Part shown: positions 1 through 9,262 of the stretch, one piece after another
How the letters are laid out: each line of letters starts with the position of its first letter
Numbering within the stretch: the first letter of the stretch is position 1
Assembly: GCA_023399375.1 (NCBI GenBank)
Contig: JAEWPX010000010.1
Coordinates: 1-38,327, forward strand
Length of the DNA stretch: 38,327 bases
Reading direction: 5' to 3'
From: Pseudomonadota bacterium
Lineage (GTDB): Bacteria; Desulfobacterota; Desulfovibrionia; Desulfovibrionales; Desulfovibrionaceae
The notes under the pieces: generated by a model
Databases searched by the model: none
What the model was told of the DNA's origin: nothing
What the model saw: the letters and a program-made list of their open reading frames with translations, nothing else
Translations under genes and position numbers: made by a program

Positions 1-53
1 CAAAAGACCTTAAAGGAATCTTCTTAAAATGCGGCGCTTCGCCGCTGGCGCCC

Positions 54-125
54 GTGGTTTCGGAATTTCGGGCAACGTGCTGGCGGGCTTTGCGGCCTGC
101 GGGTTGCCCGAAATTCCGAGACCAC
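54..125. repeat. Large inverted repeat (hairpin) at left window edge
   Basis: Two 23-bp arms (54-76 and 103-125) are reverse complements at 22 of 23 positions, around a GC-rich 26-nt loop. A separate small perfect stem, GCGGCG-CTT-CGCCGC, lies just before it at 31-45. The rest of 1-237 shows no credible gene. The hairpin lies beyond the gene-end repeat that follows the Lon-type gene, so it could be a second terminator, a palindromic intergenic repeat, or the 3' end of a feature outside the window. Confidence 0.6.
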
Positions 126-173
126 AGACCCCGACGCACCGCTCACCAACCACGCCCCCACCCGCTTACCGAT

Positions 174-230
174 CCCCCGTCGGGGAGGTCCAGGAGGGGA
201 TCATCCCCTCCTGGCCGCCGGAGGCATCTT
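174..230 (-). terminator. Gene-end repeat with hairpin, copy 1
   Basis: Directly downstream of the minus-strand gene ending at 238. It contains a 10-bp stem CCAGGAGGGG / CCCCTCCTGG (190-199 and 205-214) and, read on the minus strand, begins with GATGCCTCCGGCGGCC. The same element recurs at 8040-8097 after another minus-strand gene. The position just after stop codons suggests a terminator or a 3'-end processing signal. There is no clear U-run, so termination is inferred. Confidence 0.6.
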
Positions 231-237
231 CCTGCCT

Positions 238-2289
<2,052 letters not shown>

Positions 2290-2503
2290 GGGCATCTCCT
2301 TGCGGGACGGGTGCGGGGAATCTAGCGCCAAAAGCCGGCGCGGCGCAAATGGGGCGGCAATACGCGCGCCGGGCGACCGTTGCGTATTGTAACAGATGAC
2401 ACGCCCTGTTGCGATCTGAAACGTCTCATCTTGAAACGCCGTGTCGGCAAGGCCGCAACCGCGTCGCCAATGACCGGGGGACGGGGGTGTTGCACATCGC
2501 AAT

Positions 2504-2525
2504 ACTGACTGAGTGGTCAGTCGGT
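2504..2525. promoter_or_regulatory. Inverted repeat, candidate activator or repressor site
   Basis: Arms ACTGACTGA and TCAGTCGGT flank a 4-base centre, with one mismatched pair in the arms. The centre lies about 94 bp upstream of the expected start of the sigma-54-type promoter, a usual distance for an enhancer-binding-protein site. The shape would also suit a TetR-type operator. No regulator gene is adjacent. Confidence 0.5.
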
Positions 2526-2581
2526 TTTTGCTATTCCACAAAATATCCAATGAAAACAAACTGTAAGTAGAATGTTTCAGA

Positions 2582-2598
2582 TTGGCACGCAAATTGTT
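2582..2598 (+). promoter_or_regulatory. Sigma-54 (RpoN) type promoter
   Basis: TTGGCACG (2582-2589), four bases, then TTGTT. The GG at 2584-2585 and the G at 2596 are separated by exactly 10 bases, as in -24/-12 promoters. The only departure from the core consensus is GT for GC at -12. The predicted transcript starts near 2608, about 35 bases before the ATG at 2643, and would serve the USP / TauE genes. Confidence 0.7.
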
Positions 2599-2642
2599 CT
2601 TAAAGGCGCAAACGGGCGCAAGCGCCCGAACGAGGAAACGGC

Positions 2643-3446
2643 ATGTACGCGAACACGGCACGACCCCTTGGCGACACGACGCCGGCCGCACGGCCCCATC
2701 AGGTGCTGGTGGTGGTCCGGGGCGGCGTCGCCGGTCAGGCGCTCGTGGACTACGCCCTGGGCGTGGCCGAGCGGCTGGGGCTCGGGGTGCTGGCCGCCTA
2801 CGTGGATACGCAGCCTCGTTACGGCGACAGGTTGTCCCGGCGCGAACGCTTCGCCGTCGGCGCAAGCGGCGACGCGGCGTCGTTTCGGGACAAGGCCGGC
2901 CGTCGCGGCATCGGTTTCGAGCACGTCACGGCCTGCGGCAAGGCGTGCGAAGTCGTTCCGGCCATCGTGCACGGCGGCCGGCGCATCGACTTCGTGGTGC
3001 TCGATCCGTCCATCGGGATTGAGGACGTGGCCCGGCGTTCGTCCGTTCCCGTGTTCGGCCTGGACGTGGCCGGCGGGAAGGGAGCGCGCGACCGGAGCCG
3101 CAGGAGAGTGCAACAGCGAACCCCTGGGAGGTTGACCATGTCCGAGACGACGCGCAAACGCAACGTGGTCCGCACCATCGTTTTCGGCGCTGCGGCCGTG
3201 GCTCTGTACGCCGCGGTCTTCACCAACACCGACTTCATCACCAACCTGTCGGCCAAGGGCGGCGTCTACGCCGTGGTGCCGGTCCTCACCGTGTTCCTGT
3301 TCTCCTACATCCACGGCAGCTTCACCGGCGCGTTCTGGTCCGCGCTCGGCATCGAGGCCTCCAAGGGCACTGCCGCCAAGAAGCAGGCCACCGCGGGGGC
3401 GGCCAAGCGGAAGGACAGCCGGGCCACGGCGCAGGTGAACGCCTAA
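2643..3446 (+). CDS. USP-like domain joined in frame to a small two-helix membrane protein
   Basis: 267 aa if read as one protein. Residues about 18-150 resemble a universal-stress-protein fold, but the usual nucleotide-binding glycine motif is not evident. Residues 166-267 form a different unit: a basic start, two membrane segments (about 176-195 and 206-235) and an Ala/Lys-rich tail. An ATG at 3138 (residue 166) is in frame and has its own GGGAGG seven bases upstream, so the membrane part could be made separately, or this may be two genes fused by loss of a stop. The first ATG (2643) has GAGGAAA at good spacing. The gene is led by the sigma-54-type promoter and followed by a TauE exporter gene, so membrane stress or sulfur-anion export is a plausible setting (inference). 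Confidence 0.75.
   Translation: MYANTARPLGDTTPAARPHQVLVVVRGGVAGQALVDYALGVAERLGLGVLAAYVDTQPRYGDRLSRRERFAVGASGDAASFRDKAGRRGIGFEHVTACGKACEVVPAIVHGGRRIDFVVLDPSIGIEDVARRSSVPVFGLDVAGGKGARDRSRRRVQQRTPGRLTMSETTRKRNVVRTIVFGAAAVALYAAVFTNTDFITNLSAKGGVYAVVPVLTVFLFSYIHGSFTGAFWSALGIEASKGTAAKKQATAGAAKRKDSRATAQVNA
3131..3140 (+). promoter_or_regulatory. Internal ribosome binding site and ATG for the membrane part
   Basis: GGGAGG ends at 3132 and the ATG is at 3138-3140, in frame with the upstream USP part. The spacing is ideal, so an independent 101-residue membrane protein (3138-3446) is possible. Confidence 0.55.
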
Positions 3447-3457
3447 CGCCTCATCCC

Positions 3458-3483
3458 TTAAAAAATACGCGAGTATTTTTTAA
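3458..3483. repeat. 26-bp AT-rich palindrome, copy A
   Basis: Perfect arms TTAAAAAATAC and GTATTTTTTAA around GCGA, starting 12 bases after the stop at 3446. A near-identical copy lies at 10382-10406. It may be a factor-independent terminator (T-run on both strands) or an operator 87 bp before the TauE start. Both sites fit both readings. Confidence 0.7.
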
Positions 3484-3569
3484 GAAATAAATTATCTCGG
3501 CGCGTTGGCTGCTACAACGCGAAGCGCGCGACCGCAGCGGGCACAACGACTTTTCGGGAGGAGACGGAC

Positions 3570-4613
3570 ATGCACGGCGCTGGCGAAATGATCACCTTCA
3601 TCGATCTCAATATGTACTCCATCGTGTTCCTGTTCCTGGTCGGCTTCATCGGCGGACTGGTGAGCGGCTTCATCGGCTCCGGCGGAGCCTTCGTCCTGAC
3701 CCCGGGCATGATGAGCCTGGGCGTGCCCGGCCCGGTGGCCGTGGCCAGCAACATGTGCCACAAGTTCCCCAAGGCCCTCGTCGGCTCCATCAAGCGCTAC
3801 CGCTACGGCCAAGTGGACATCAAACTCGGCGTGATCATGGGCCTTTTCGCCGAAATCGGCGTCCAGGTCGGCATCAAGGTGCAAACCATCATCCTGGAGA
3901 AATGGGGCGAGGCCGGCTCCAATCTCTACGTGAGCGTGGCCTTTGTCGCAGTGCTGCTCACGGTCGGCAGCTTCGTCATGCGCGACGCCCTGCGCCTGGC
4001 CAAGTCCGGTGAGGCCGACGGCAAGCCCAACAACCTGTGCAAGCGCCTCCAGTCCATCGAACTGTGGCCGATGATGACCTTCAAGCGCGCGAACGTGCGC
4101 ATCTCCGTATGGTTCCTCATCCCGGTCGCCATCGCCACGGGCATGCTGGCCGCGACCATCGCCGTCGGCGGCTTCATCGGCGTGCCGGGCCTCATGTACA
4201 TCATCGGCGTCACGAGCATCGTCGCCTCGGCCACGGAGCTGGTCATCGCCTTCGTCATGGGCCTCGGCGGCACGCTGATCTGGGCCTACTACGGCATGGT
4301 TGACATCCGCCTCACGCTCATCATCCTCGGCGGGTCGCTTTTCGGCGTGCAGCTCGGCGCCATCGGCACCACCTACGTCAAGGAATACATGATCAAGATG
4401 GTCATGGCCGTCATCATGCTGATCGTGGCCCTGAGCCGCTTCCTGGCCATGCCCAAGTACCTGGACAAGCTGTCGCTGACCAATTTCGGCGACACCGTCG
4501 TGTCCGTGCTGTCCCAGGCCAGCTTCGGGGTGATGGTCGTGGCCCTGCTCATCGGCGCGGGCATCATCCTGGCCTCGATGTTCAAGGCCCGCCGCCTGGA
4601 GAACCAGGCCTAG
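3570..4613 (+). CDS. TauE/SafE-family (sulfite exporter type) membrane permease
   Basis: 347 aa, inner membrane, roughly 8 hydrophobic segments. The N-terminal part carries the TauE-like run of small residues GGLVSGFIGSGGAF and then a second, similar half (GGFIGVPGLMYIIG), the duplicated arrangement typical of the family. Members move sulfite, sulfoacetate or other organosulfur anions out of the cell; the substrate here cannot be told. The start ATG 3570 has GGGAGGAG at good spacing. It lies between USP genes on the same strand, probably in the sigma-54-driven unit, although the AT palindrome sits in between. A sulfite or thiosulfate overflow role would suit a sulfate reducer (inference). Confidence 0.85.
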   Translation: MHGAGEMITFIDLNMYSIVFLFLVGFIGGLVSGFIGSGGAFVLTPGMMSLGVPGPVAVASNMCHKFPKALVGSIKRYRYGQVDIKLGVIMGLFAEIGVQVGIKVQTIILEKWGEAGSNLYVSVAFVAVLLTVGSFVMRDALRLAKSGEADGKPNNLCKRLQSIELWPMMTFKRANVRISVWFLIPVAIATGMLAATIAVGGFIGVPGLMYIIGVTSIVASATELVIAFVMGLGGTLIWAYYGMVDIRLTLIILGGSLFGVQLGAIGTTYVKEYMIKMVMAVIMLIVALSRFLAMPKYLDKLSLTNFGDTVVSVLSQASFGVMVVALLIGAGIILASMFKARRLENQA

Positions 4614-4650
4614 CGAGAAATGCGGAAGGTATCTTGAAGTAGTCAACGCT

Positions 4651-4692
4651 CCCTCCCCGCGCCCCGGAATCCGTCCGGGGACGCGGGGAGGG
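4651..4692. terminator. Strong GC hairpin after the TauE gene
   Basis: CCCTCCCCGCG with CCCCGGA pairs with TCCGGGG and CGCGGGGAGGG, giving an almost uninterrupted stem of about 18 bp. No U-run follows on the plus strand (AAAAAC instead), so it could be an attenuating or RNA-stabilising hairpin rather than a full terminator. Confidence 0.5.
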
Positions 4693-4719
4693 AAAAACGG
4701 CGAGGACCGCGGTGCGCGC

Positions 4720-5613
4720 ATGATCATGCATCGACCCAAGACCATCGTCGTCGGGCTCGACGGCTCCCCGGCCTCCCGGGGGGCGTTCGAGCAGGCCATG
4801 ATCCTGGCCGCGTCGCTGCGGGCGCGGCTCGTGGCCGTCTCCGTCGCGCCATCGCTCGCCGGGCTCGAACGCATCGGCCGGGAGGAGATCCGCGAGCTTT
4901 CGCGCCCCTTCGAGCAGGCCCTGGAAGACGCGTCGGATGCGGCTGCGAAGGCCGGATTGCCGCTTAAAAAGGTGCTGGAGTCCGGCGAATCCTTCGAACG
5001 CCTGGTGGACGTGGCCGAGGCCGAGGAAGCGAGCCTCGTGGTCATCGGCGACGCCCGGCGCGCCTACATGGAGCGCGTGCTGCTCGGACGCAACGTGGCC
5101 AAGGTCATCGGCTACAGCCCCTGCGACGTGCTCGTGGTCCCGGAGGGGGCCAAACTGGATTTCACCCGCGTGGTCACGGCCGTGGACGGCTCGCGCCAGA
5201 GCATGGCCGCCGCGGGGCGCGCCATCGGGCTGTGCGCCGCCTACGCCGGCAAGCTGGACGTGCTGGCCGTGGTGGACGTGCCGGTCGAGCGCAACCTCAT
5301 TTACGGCATTTTCGAGGACATCAAGCGCCGGGCGCTCATTGCCGTCAGCGCGGTGGTCAAGGCGGCCCAGGCCAGGGAGGTGACGGCCCTGGCGACCGTG
5401 CTCGAGGGCGCGCCCTTTCGGGCCATCGCCGGGTTCGCCGCCGAGATCGGGGCCGGCTGCCTCGTGCTCGGCTCCTACGGCAAAAGCGGCCTGCGCCGAC
5501 TCATGCTCGGCAGCGTGGCCGAGCGCGTGCTCGCCCTGGCCTCGTGCCCGGTGCTCATCGTCAAATCCGGGCCCGGCGACCCCGACGACGTGGTCGGCGC
5601 GCTCGATCCCTGA
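4720..5613 (+). CDS. Tandem universal stress protein
   Basis: 297 aa with two USP domains (about 6-140 and 147-282). The second has the complete ATP-binding signature G-x2-G-x9-GS (G251, G254, G264-S265). In the first, the matching stretch around 110-124 lacks the second Gly and has GR for GS, so only the C-terminal half should bind nucleotide. It is a cytoplasmic stress or dormancy protein by family. Start is uncertain: ATG 4720 and ATG 4726 are close and neither has a strong ribosome site. It lies downstream of the TauE gene and 23 bases before the next ORF, probably the same unit. Confidence 0.88.
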   Translation: MIMHRPKTIVVGLDGSPASRGAFEQAMILAASLRARLVAVSVAPSLAGLERIGREEIRELSRPFEQALEDASDAAAKAGLPLKKVLESGESFERLVDVAEAEEASLVVIGDARRAYMERVLLGRNVAKVIGYSPCDVLVVPEGAKLDFTRVVTAVDGSRQSMAAAGRAIGLCAAYAGKLDVLAVVDVPVERNLIYGIFEDIKRRALIAVSAVVKAAQAREVTALATVLEGAPFRAIAGFAAEIGAGCLVLGSYGKSGLRRLMLGSVAERVLALASCPVLIVKSGPGDPDDVVGALDP

Positions 5614-5636
5614 AACCTTTTCCCCGGGAGGACGCC

Positions 5637-5921
5637 ATGGACATGCGGCTGGCTTTTACGGAATTCCTTATCGCCTTTTGCGCCGTTGCGCTTGCCGACC
5701 GCATCCCGGGCGTCCTTGCGCGCCTGGCCGGGGCGCTCGGCTTGTCCCGGCCGCTGGCCGCCGTGGGCGACGCCCTGGCCGCGGGGAGCGAGACCGGCTG
5801 GTACGTCTATTTTTCGCGCGACGCCGTCACCGGCGAGCCGCGCGTGACGCCTGTCGCGCCGCCGGCCCCGGCCGCGCGGCCCCGGCCGCAGCGGGACACG
5901 CGGCCCCGGTTGCGGGCGTAG
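5637..5921 (+). CDS. Small protein of unknown function
   Basis: 94 aa. ATG 5637 has GGGAGG at six bases and follows the tandem USP stop by 23 bases, which argues for a real, co-transcribed gene. The N-terminal 45 residues are hydrophobic/amphipathic and may form a membrane-associated helix; the C-terminus is rich in Pro, Arg and Ala. I do not recognise a family. A second ATG two codons in (MDM) is a possible start. Confidence 0.6.
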   Translation: MDMRLAFTEFLIAFCAVALADRIPGVLARLAGALGLSRPLAAVGDALAAGSETGWYVYFSRDAVTGEPRVTPVAPPAPAARPRPQRDTRPRLRA

Positions 5922-5983
5922 TCCGGTTTTCCTGTCGTCATTGGAATGAGCCTTTCCTTTGCACGTCAACCACGGGACCGACC

Positions 5984-6430
5984 ATGATCACGCGCCATGA
6001 CCCCACTTCCGTCCTGACCGCCGCGGAGGCGGCCGCGCCCGAACACCGTGCCGCCCTCATCGCCCGCTTCGGCGAAAAGGCCTACCGCCTCTGGTGCGAC
6101 GCGCGCCATCCCCAGCGCCTGCTCGCGCCCACGTCCATCGGTACGGCGACCGACGCCGAAGGCTGCCGCATTTCCATTGCGCTCGGGATGTACGGGGAAA
6201 TCGTGGCGCAGACGGATTTCGACGCCGAAGGCTGCCCCTCGGCCAAGATCGCGGCGGCCGCGGCCGCGCATTGGGCCATGGGGCGCACGCTCGACGAGGT
6301 CGCCGCCATGGACGAGGCGGCCATTGTGGCCACGCTCGGCGACTTTCCCGAAGAGGCCCGCCGGCACGCCCGCCTTGCCGGCCAGGCCGTGCGCGCGGCC
6401 GCGGCGCGCTGGCAGGCCCGGGCCAACTAG
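5984..6430 (+). CDS. NifU/IscU-like Fe-S scaffold protein, degenerate
   Basis: 148 aa, matching the NifU N-terminal (IscU) fold in length and pattern. The family holds a 2Fe-2S cluster with three Cys and one Asp. Here Cys61 fits the first position but is followed by Arg instead of Gly-Asp, Cys84 (in EGCPSAKIA) fits the GCGSA site, and the third Cys, normally in HCS, is Ala129 (HAR). It therefore lacks key ligands and probably does not assemble clusters as IscU does; a regulatory or carrier role is possible. No strong ribosome site was seen at ATG 5984 (GGGA only). It is the last gene of the rightward USP group and is followed by a hairpin. Confidence 0.75.
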   Translation: MITRHDPTSVLTAAEAAAPEHRAALIARFGEKAYRLWCDARHPQRLLAPTSIGTATDAEGCRISIALGMYGEIVAQTDFDAEGCPSAKIAAAAAAHWAMGRTLDEVAAMDEAAIVATLGDFPEEARRHARLAGQAVRAAAARWQARAN

Positions 6431-6441
6431 ATTGCGCTTTT

Positions 6442-6480
6442 CCCGTTGCGGGGGAGGCAATGCACCGTCCCCGCAACGGG
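6442..6480. terminator. Terminator-like hairpin between convergent genes
   Basis: Perfect 12-bp stem CCCGTTGCGGGG / CCCCGCAACGGG with a 15-nt loop, between the NifU-like gene (+) and the phosphatase gene (-). CTTTCC follows on the plus strand and AAAAGCG (minus-strand product) on the other side, so it may end both transcripts. Confidence 0.65.
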
Positions 6481-6526
6481 CTTTCCGCCGCCGGCAGCCG
6501 CCGGGGGCGTCTTCTTCCGCGCCGCC

Positions 6527-7267
6527 TCAGTTCGCCGGCTTGGCCGCGATGCCCGGCCCGGGGCAGGGCCGCGGCGCAAGTCCGAGGTTTTGACGCAGCT
6601 CCGCGCCCGCCGCGCACATGCTTTCCACGAATTCCCCGTTTTCGAGCAGTGTCGCCGCGATGACCGTGCCGGCGATGCGTCCGGCCGCGATGTCGCTCGG
6701 GTAGTGTACGCCACCGATGATGCGGTTAAGCCGGTAGGCTTCCGCCCGGTCGTAGATCTCCGCAGCGCGCTCGGGAACCATGTCGGCGAGCATGACGGCC
6801 GCGGCCGTGGCGTACGTGGAATGGCCGCTGGGGTAGGAGGCGTTGTGGGGAAGCCGCAGGCTCGGGCGGATGTCGGGATCGGCCTGGGGCGGGCGCGGCC
6901 GGTTCCAGTGCGCTTTGGCGTCGCCGAGCATGGCGTCGGCGTCCTTTCGCAGCGTTTCGAAGAAGGCCATGGTCAGGGGGAGCTTTTCCGGCGCGAGGCC
7001 CTGCCCCAGGGCCGGGAGGAAGGGCTGGGCCGTGCGCGCGGCGTCGGCTTGGGCCAGGGCCTCCAATTCCGGCGTGCGGCGCTGCTGCCATGCCTGCACC
7101 ACGGCCCTGTCCTCGCGGTCCGCGACCGAACCCGGGGCGGGCGGCGGCGGCAGCAGACGGGTGAAGTCGATGGCCTGGCCGGGAGCCGGGACGGATTCGG
7201 CCGCAGGCAGGGACAGGGGCGAAGCGAGCAGGAGCAGCAGGAGCAGCCAGGAAACCGGGCGTCGCAT
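6527..7267 (-). CDS. Class A (PAP2-superfamily) acid phosphatase, exported
   Basis: 246 aa with a signal peptide (Leu-rich core 7-20, cleavage near PAA-ES). All three phosphatase motifs are present: K118-x6-R125-P, PSGH 146-149 and R182-x5-H188-x3-D192. This is the PhoN/PhoC pattern of periplasmic non-specific phosphomonoesterases, which use His188 as the nucleophile type seen in the superfamily. The start is ATG 7267 because GGAGG lies six bases upstream; the ATG five codons earlier has nothing comparable. It ends toward the convergent hairpin and is monocistronic by spacing. Confidence 0.9.
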   Translation of the reverse strand: MRRPVSWLLLLLLLASPLSLPAAESVPAPGQAIDFTRLLPPPPAPGSVADREDRAVVQAWQQRRTPELEALAQADAARTAQPFLPALGQGLAPEKLPLTMAFFETLRKDADAMLGDAKAHWNRPRPPQADPDIRPSLRLPHNASYPSGHSTYATAAAVMLADMVPERAAEIYDRAEAYRLNRIIGGVHYPSDIAAGRIAGTVIAATLLENGEFVESMCAAGAELRQNLGLAPRPCPGPGIAAKPAN

Positions 7268-7353
7268 AGGGCACCTCCGCAAAAGGGATTGGGATCGCCA
7301 GGGGCCGGGGACGCCGTCCGCGACGTCCGCGTCGGCCGGAACGTGAAGATAGC

Positions 7354-7992
7354 CTACGCGCCGATCACGATCCAGTGGCCGGTGTCCTCACGCTCGATGC
7401 GGTAATCCGTCACGCCGGCGGTGCGTAGGGCTTTTTCGTGGGCGCCGGGATCGGTGCCGGGCCGCGGCGGGGGCGGAGAGCCCGAGGCCCAGCGGGGATC
7501 GCGGGAAGCCATCTGCCGGCAGATCGCCTCCCGCATCTGCGGCGTGCCGAGGCCGCCGCCGAGGTAGGCCCGGCCGTGCGGGGCGAGCGCCCGCCGCACT
7601 TCGGCGAAGGCCCGGGGCAGGTCCTTCCAGAACATGACCGAGCCCCGGCTGACGATGAGGTCCGCGCTGGCGTCGGCAAGGGGCAGGGCGCAGGCGTCGC
7701 CGGCCAGGACCAGCGCGCGCCGGGCCAGGCCGCGTTCCCGGGCGCAATGCGCCGCCGCCTTGAGCATGGCCGGGGCGTGGTCGAGCAGGACCGCGCGCAT
7801 TTCGCTGCGCCCGGCAACGGCGAGCCCCAGGTCTCCGCCGCCGCAGCCGATGTCCAGGCACACGCCGCGCGTCCGCCCGGATTCAAGCAGGAACTTGTCG
7901 GCGTAGTAGGGGTAAAGCGGCGCAAAGACCTCCCGCGCGATGGCAAGAAAGCCCTCCACATCCATGGGGCCGTCCGCACGCTCCTCTTTCAC
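7354..7992 (-). CDS. Class I SAM-dependent methyltransferase
   Basis: 212 aa. The glycine-rich SAM loop LDIGCGGGDLG lies at 46-56, with the acidic strand-2 end (LLDHAP) after it and a DACALPLAD segment further on, the usual UbiE-like Rossmann layout. The substrate is unknown. The chosen start is GTG 7992 with AAGGAGG upstream; an ATG nine codons later lacks a close ribosome site. It lies between the phosphatase and the Cys-rich unknown gene on the same strand, but separated by a gene-end repeat from the latter. Confidence 0.82.
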   Translation of the reverse strand: MKEERADGPMDVEGFLAIAREVFAPLYPYYADKFLLESGRTRGVCLDIGCGGGDLGLAVAGRSEMRAVLLDHAPAMLKAAAHCARERGLARRALVLAGDACALPLADASADLIVSRGSVMFWKDLPRAFAEVRRALAPHGRAYLGGGLGTPQMREAICRQMASRDPRWASGSPPPPRPGTDPGAHEKALRTAGVTDYRIEREDTGHWIVIGA

Positions 7993-8039
7993 GTCTCGCC
8001 CTCCTTTCCCTCCGGCCGCACCCGCGCCCAAGAAAATTT

Positions 8040-8097
8040 CCCCCTATCGGGGTGGTCCAGGAGGGGCCCTCGGCCCCTCCTGGCCGCCGGAGGCATT
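8040..8097 (-). terminator. Gene-end repeat with hairpin, copy 2
   Basis: Same element as at 174-230. The stem is longer here, CCAGGAGGGGCC / GGCCCCTCCTGG (8057-8068 and 8072-8083), so the sequence differs from copy 1 in the loop region while pairing is kept. It lies just after the stop (8120) of the minus-strand unknown gene. Confidence 0.6.
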
Positions 8098-8119
8098 TCT
8101 TCCCGTCTTTTCCCTCTCC

Positions 8120-9262
8120 CTACCTCACCATTTTATCGTCGCGGAAAATCACGGACATGAGCCCCTGGTTGTAGAGGTTGCGAGCGAAGCATTCGCAGGT
8201 CACGTCGCAGCCCGTGCACACGTGCATGAACATGCTGCGGTTGCCCACGGCGATGCTGCGGCCGGGGTAGGCCTCGCCGATGGTCCCGCCGGGAAGCTCC
8301 TTGAAATAGCCGGAGAACGGGTAGGGCTTGTGTTCGCCGTCGTCGAGGTAATAGCGGTAGCCGCCGTTGTGCTCGAAGATGGGGTGGCGGCCGGTGGAGA
8401 GCGCCAGGTACTGGGCGTCGCCGGGTTCGTAGCGGAACCAGTCCTTGCCGTTGGCGCAGGTGGTGTAGGGCGGCTGGAATTCCGCGCAGCCCACGCCTTC
8501 GATCAGCGCCAGGGCCACGCGGTTGCCGGCTTCGAGCAGTTCGAGCAGGCGCGGCCGGATGTCGAGGATCGACGTTGCCGGGCCGAGGTTTTGCGAGACC
8601 GGGATCACGGCGCTCGGTTCCGGCACCATGACCAGCCGGCGCAGCGAACTGCCCTTGAAATAGCCGCCGCGGCAGGCCACGGCCATGTAGTCCGGGAGCC
8701 GGCCGCCGTCCTCGGGGCCGCCGCCGAAGAGGTCGAGGATCTCGTTTTTGGGGACGATGCGTTCGAGGTGCGGGTGTCTGGCGAGCGTCTCCCGGTCGCG
8801 GTCCGACAGGTCGTAGAGCCCGGCGTAATGCGCGCACCAGTTGCTGGCCACGGCCAGGCCGTCGAGGTCTTCCAGGTCGATGGGCGTCGTGGCCGGGACG
8901 AGGTCGCCCGAGCCCACGAGCACGGTGGTCATGCCCGATTCCCGGGCGAAACGCGCCGCTTCGGCAAAGGCGTTTTCCACGTATTCGCGGCGTTTTTCCG
9001 CCTCAAGCGCGCCGTAGCGGCTGGAATAGTACTGCTGGGCGTAGGCCAGGAAGGCGAAGCCGGGATCGTAGCGGGCGACGAAATCCAGGGCCGTGTCCGT
9101 GACCCAGGCGTTGCTGCCGCCGTCGCGGTCGCCGGGAAAGGGGTGACGGGCGAGGATATCGCCGACCATGCCGCTAAGGGGCGAAACGGCTTCGCTGGGG
9201 CGGCCGGAGCGCAGGTCCACGGCCTGCTGCCATTGCCGCGCGTCGAGCAGGGCGAGCGTCAT
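8120..9262 (-). CDS. Unknown Cys-rich protein coupled to a radical SAM gene
   Basis: 380 aa, no signal peptide or membrane segment. I do not recognise the family. Visible: a C-terminal cysteine cluster CTGCDVTCEC about 30 residues from the end, with further Cys in GVGCAEF and TTCANG, which could hold Fe-S or zinc; and a segment MTTVLVGSGDLVP in the middle that resembles a nucleotide- or phosphate-binding turn. Its ATG (9262) overlaps the stop of the radical SAM gene as ATGA, so the two are translated together and may act together. It is not AMMECR1 or Memo, the usual AmrS-type partners. A phosphodiesterase-like fold is a guess I would not defend. Confidence 0.75.
   Translation of the reverse strand: MTLALLDARQWQQAVDLRSGRPSEAVSPLSGMVGDILARHPFPGDRDGGSNAWVTDTALDFVARYDPGFAFLAYAQQYYSSRYGALEAEKRREYVENAFAEAARFARESGMTTVLVGSGDLVPATTPIDLEDLDGLAVASNWCAHYAGLYDLSDRDRETLARHPHLERIVPKNEILDLFGGGPEDGGRLPDYMAVACRGGYFKGSSLRRLVMVPEPSAVIPVSQNLGPATSILDIRPRLLELLEAGNRVALALIEGVGCAEFQPPYTTCANGKDWFRYEPGDAQYLALSTGRHPIFEHNGGYRYYLDDGEHKPYPFSGYFKELPGGTIGEAYPGRSIAVGNRSMFMHVCTGCDVTCECFARNLYNQGLMSVIFRDDKMVR

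Larger units (their letters stand above)
2290..2642. other. Divergent intergenic region, Lon-type gene / USP gene
   Basis: 353 bases without a gene between two divergent genes. The right half is AT-richer and holds the inverted repeat at 2504-2525 and the sigma-54-type promoter at 2582-2598. I see no convincing sigma-70 promoter for the minus-strand Lon-type gene. Confidence 0.7.

Noticed and set aside
3492..5045. Long minus-strand frame across the TauE and USP genes
   Set aside because: His/Asp/Ala/Gly-rich composition, no domain, overlaps two clear plus-strand genes with good ribosome sites.
8120..9262. Memo or AMMECR1 partner of the AmrS-like enzyme
   Set aside because: Neither family's motifs are present in the 380-residue product.
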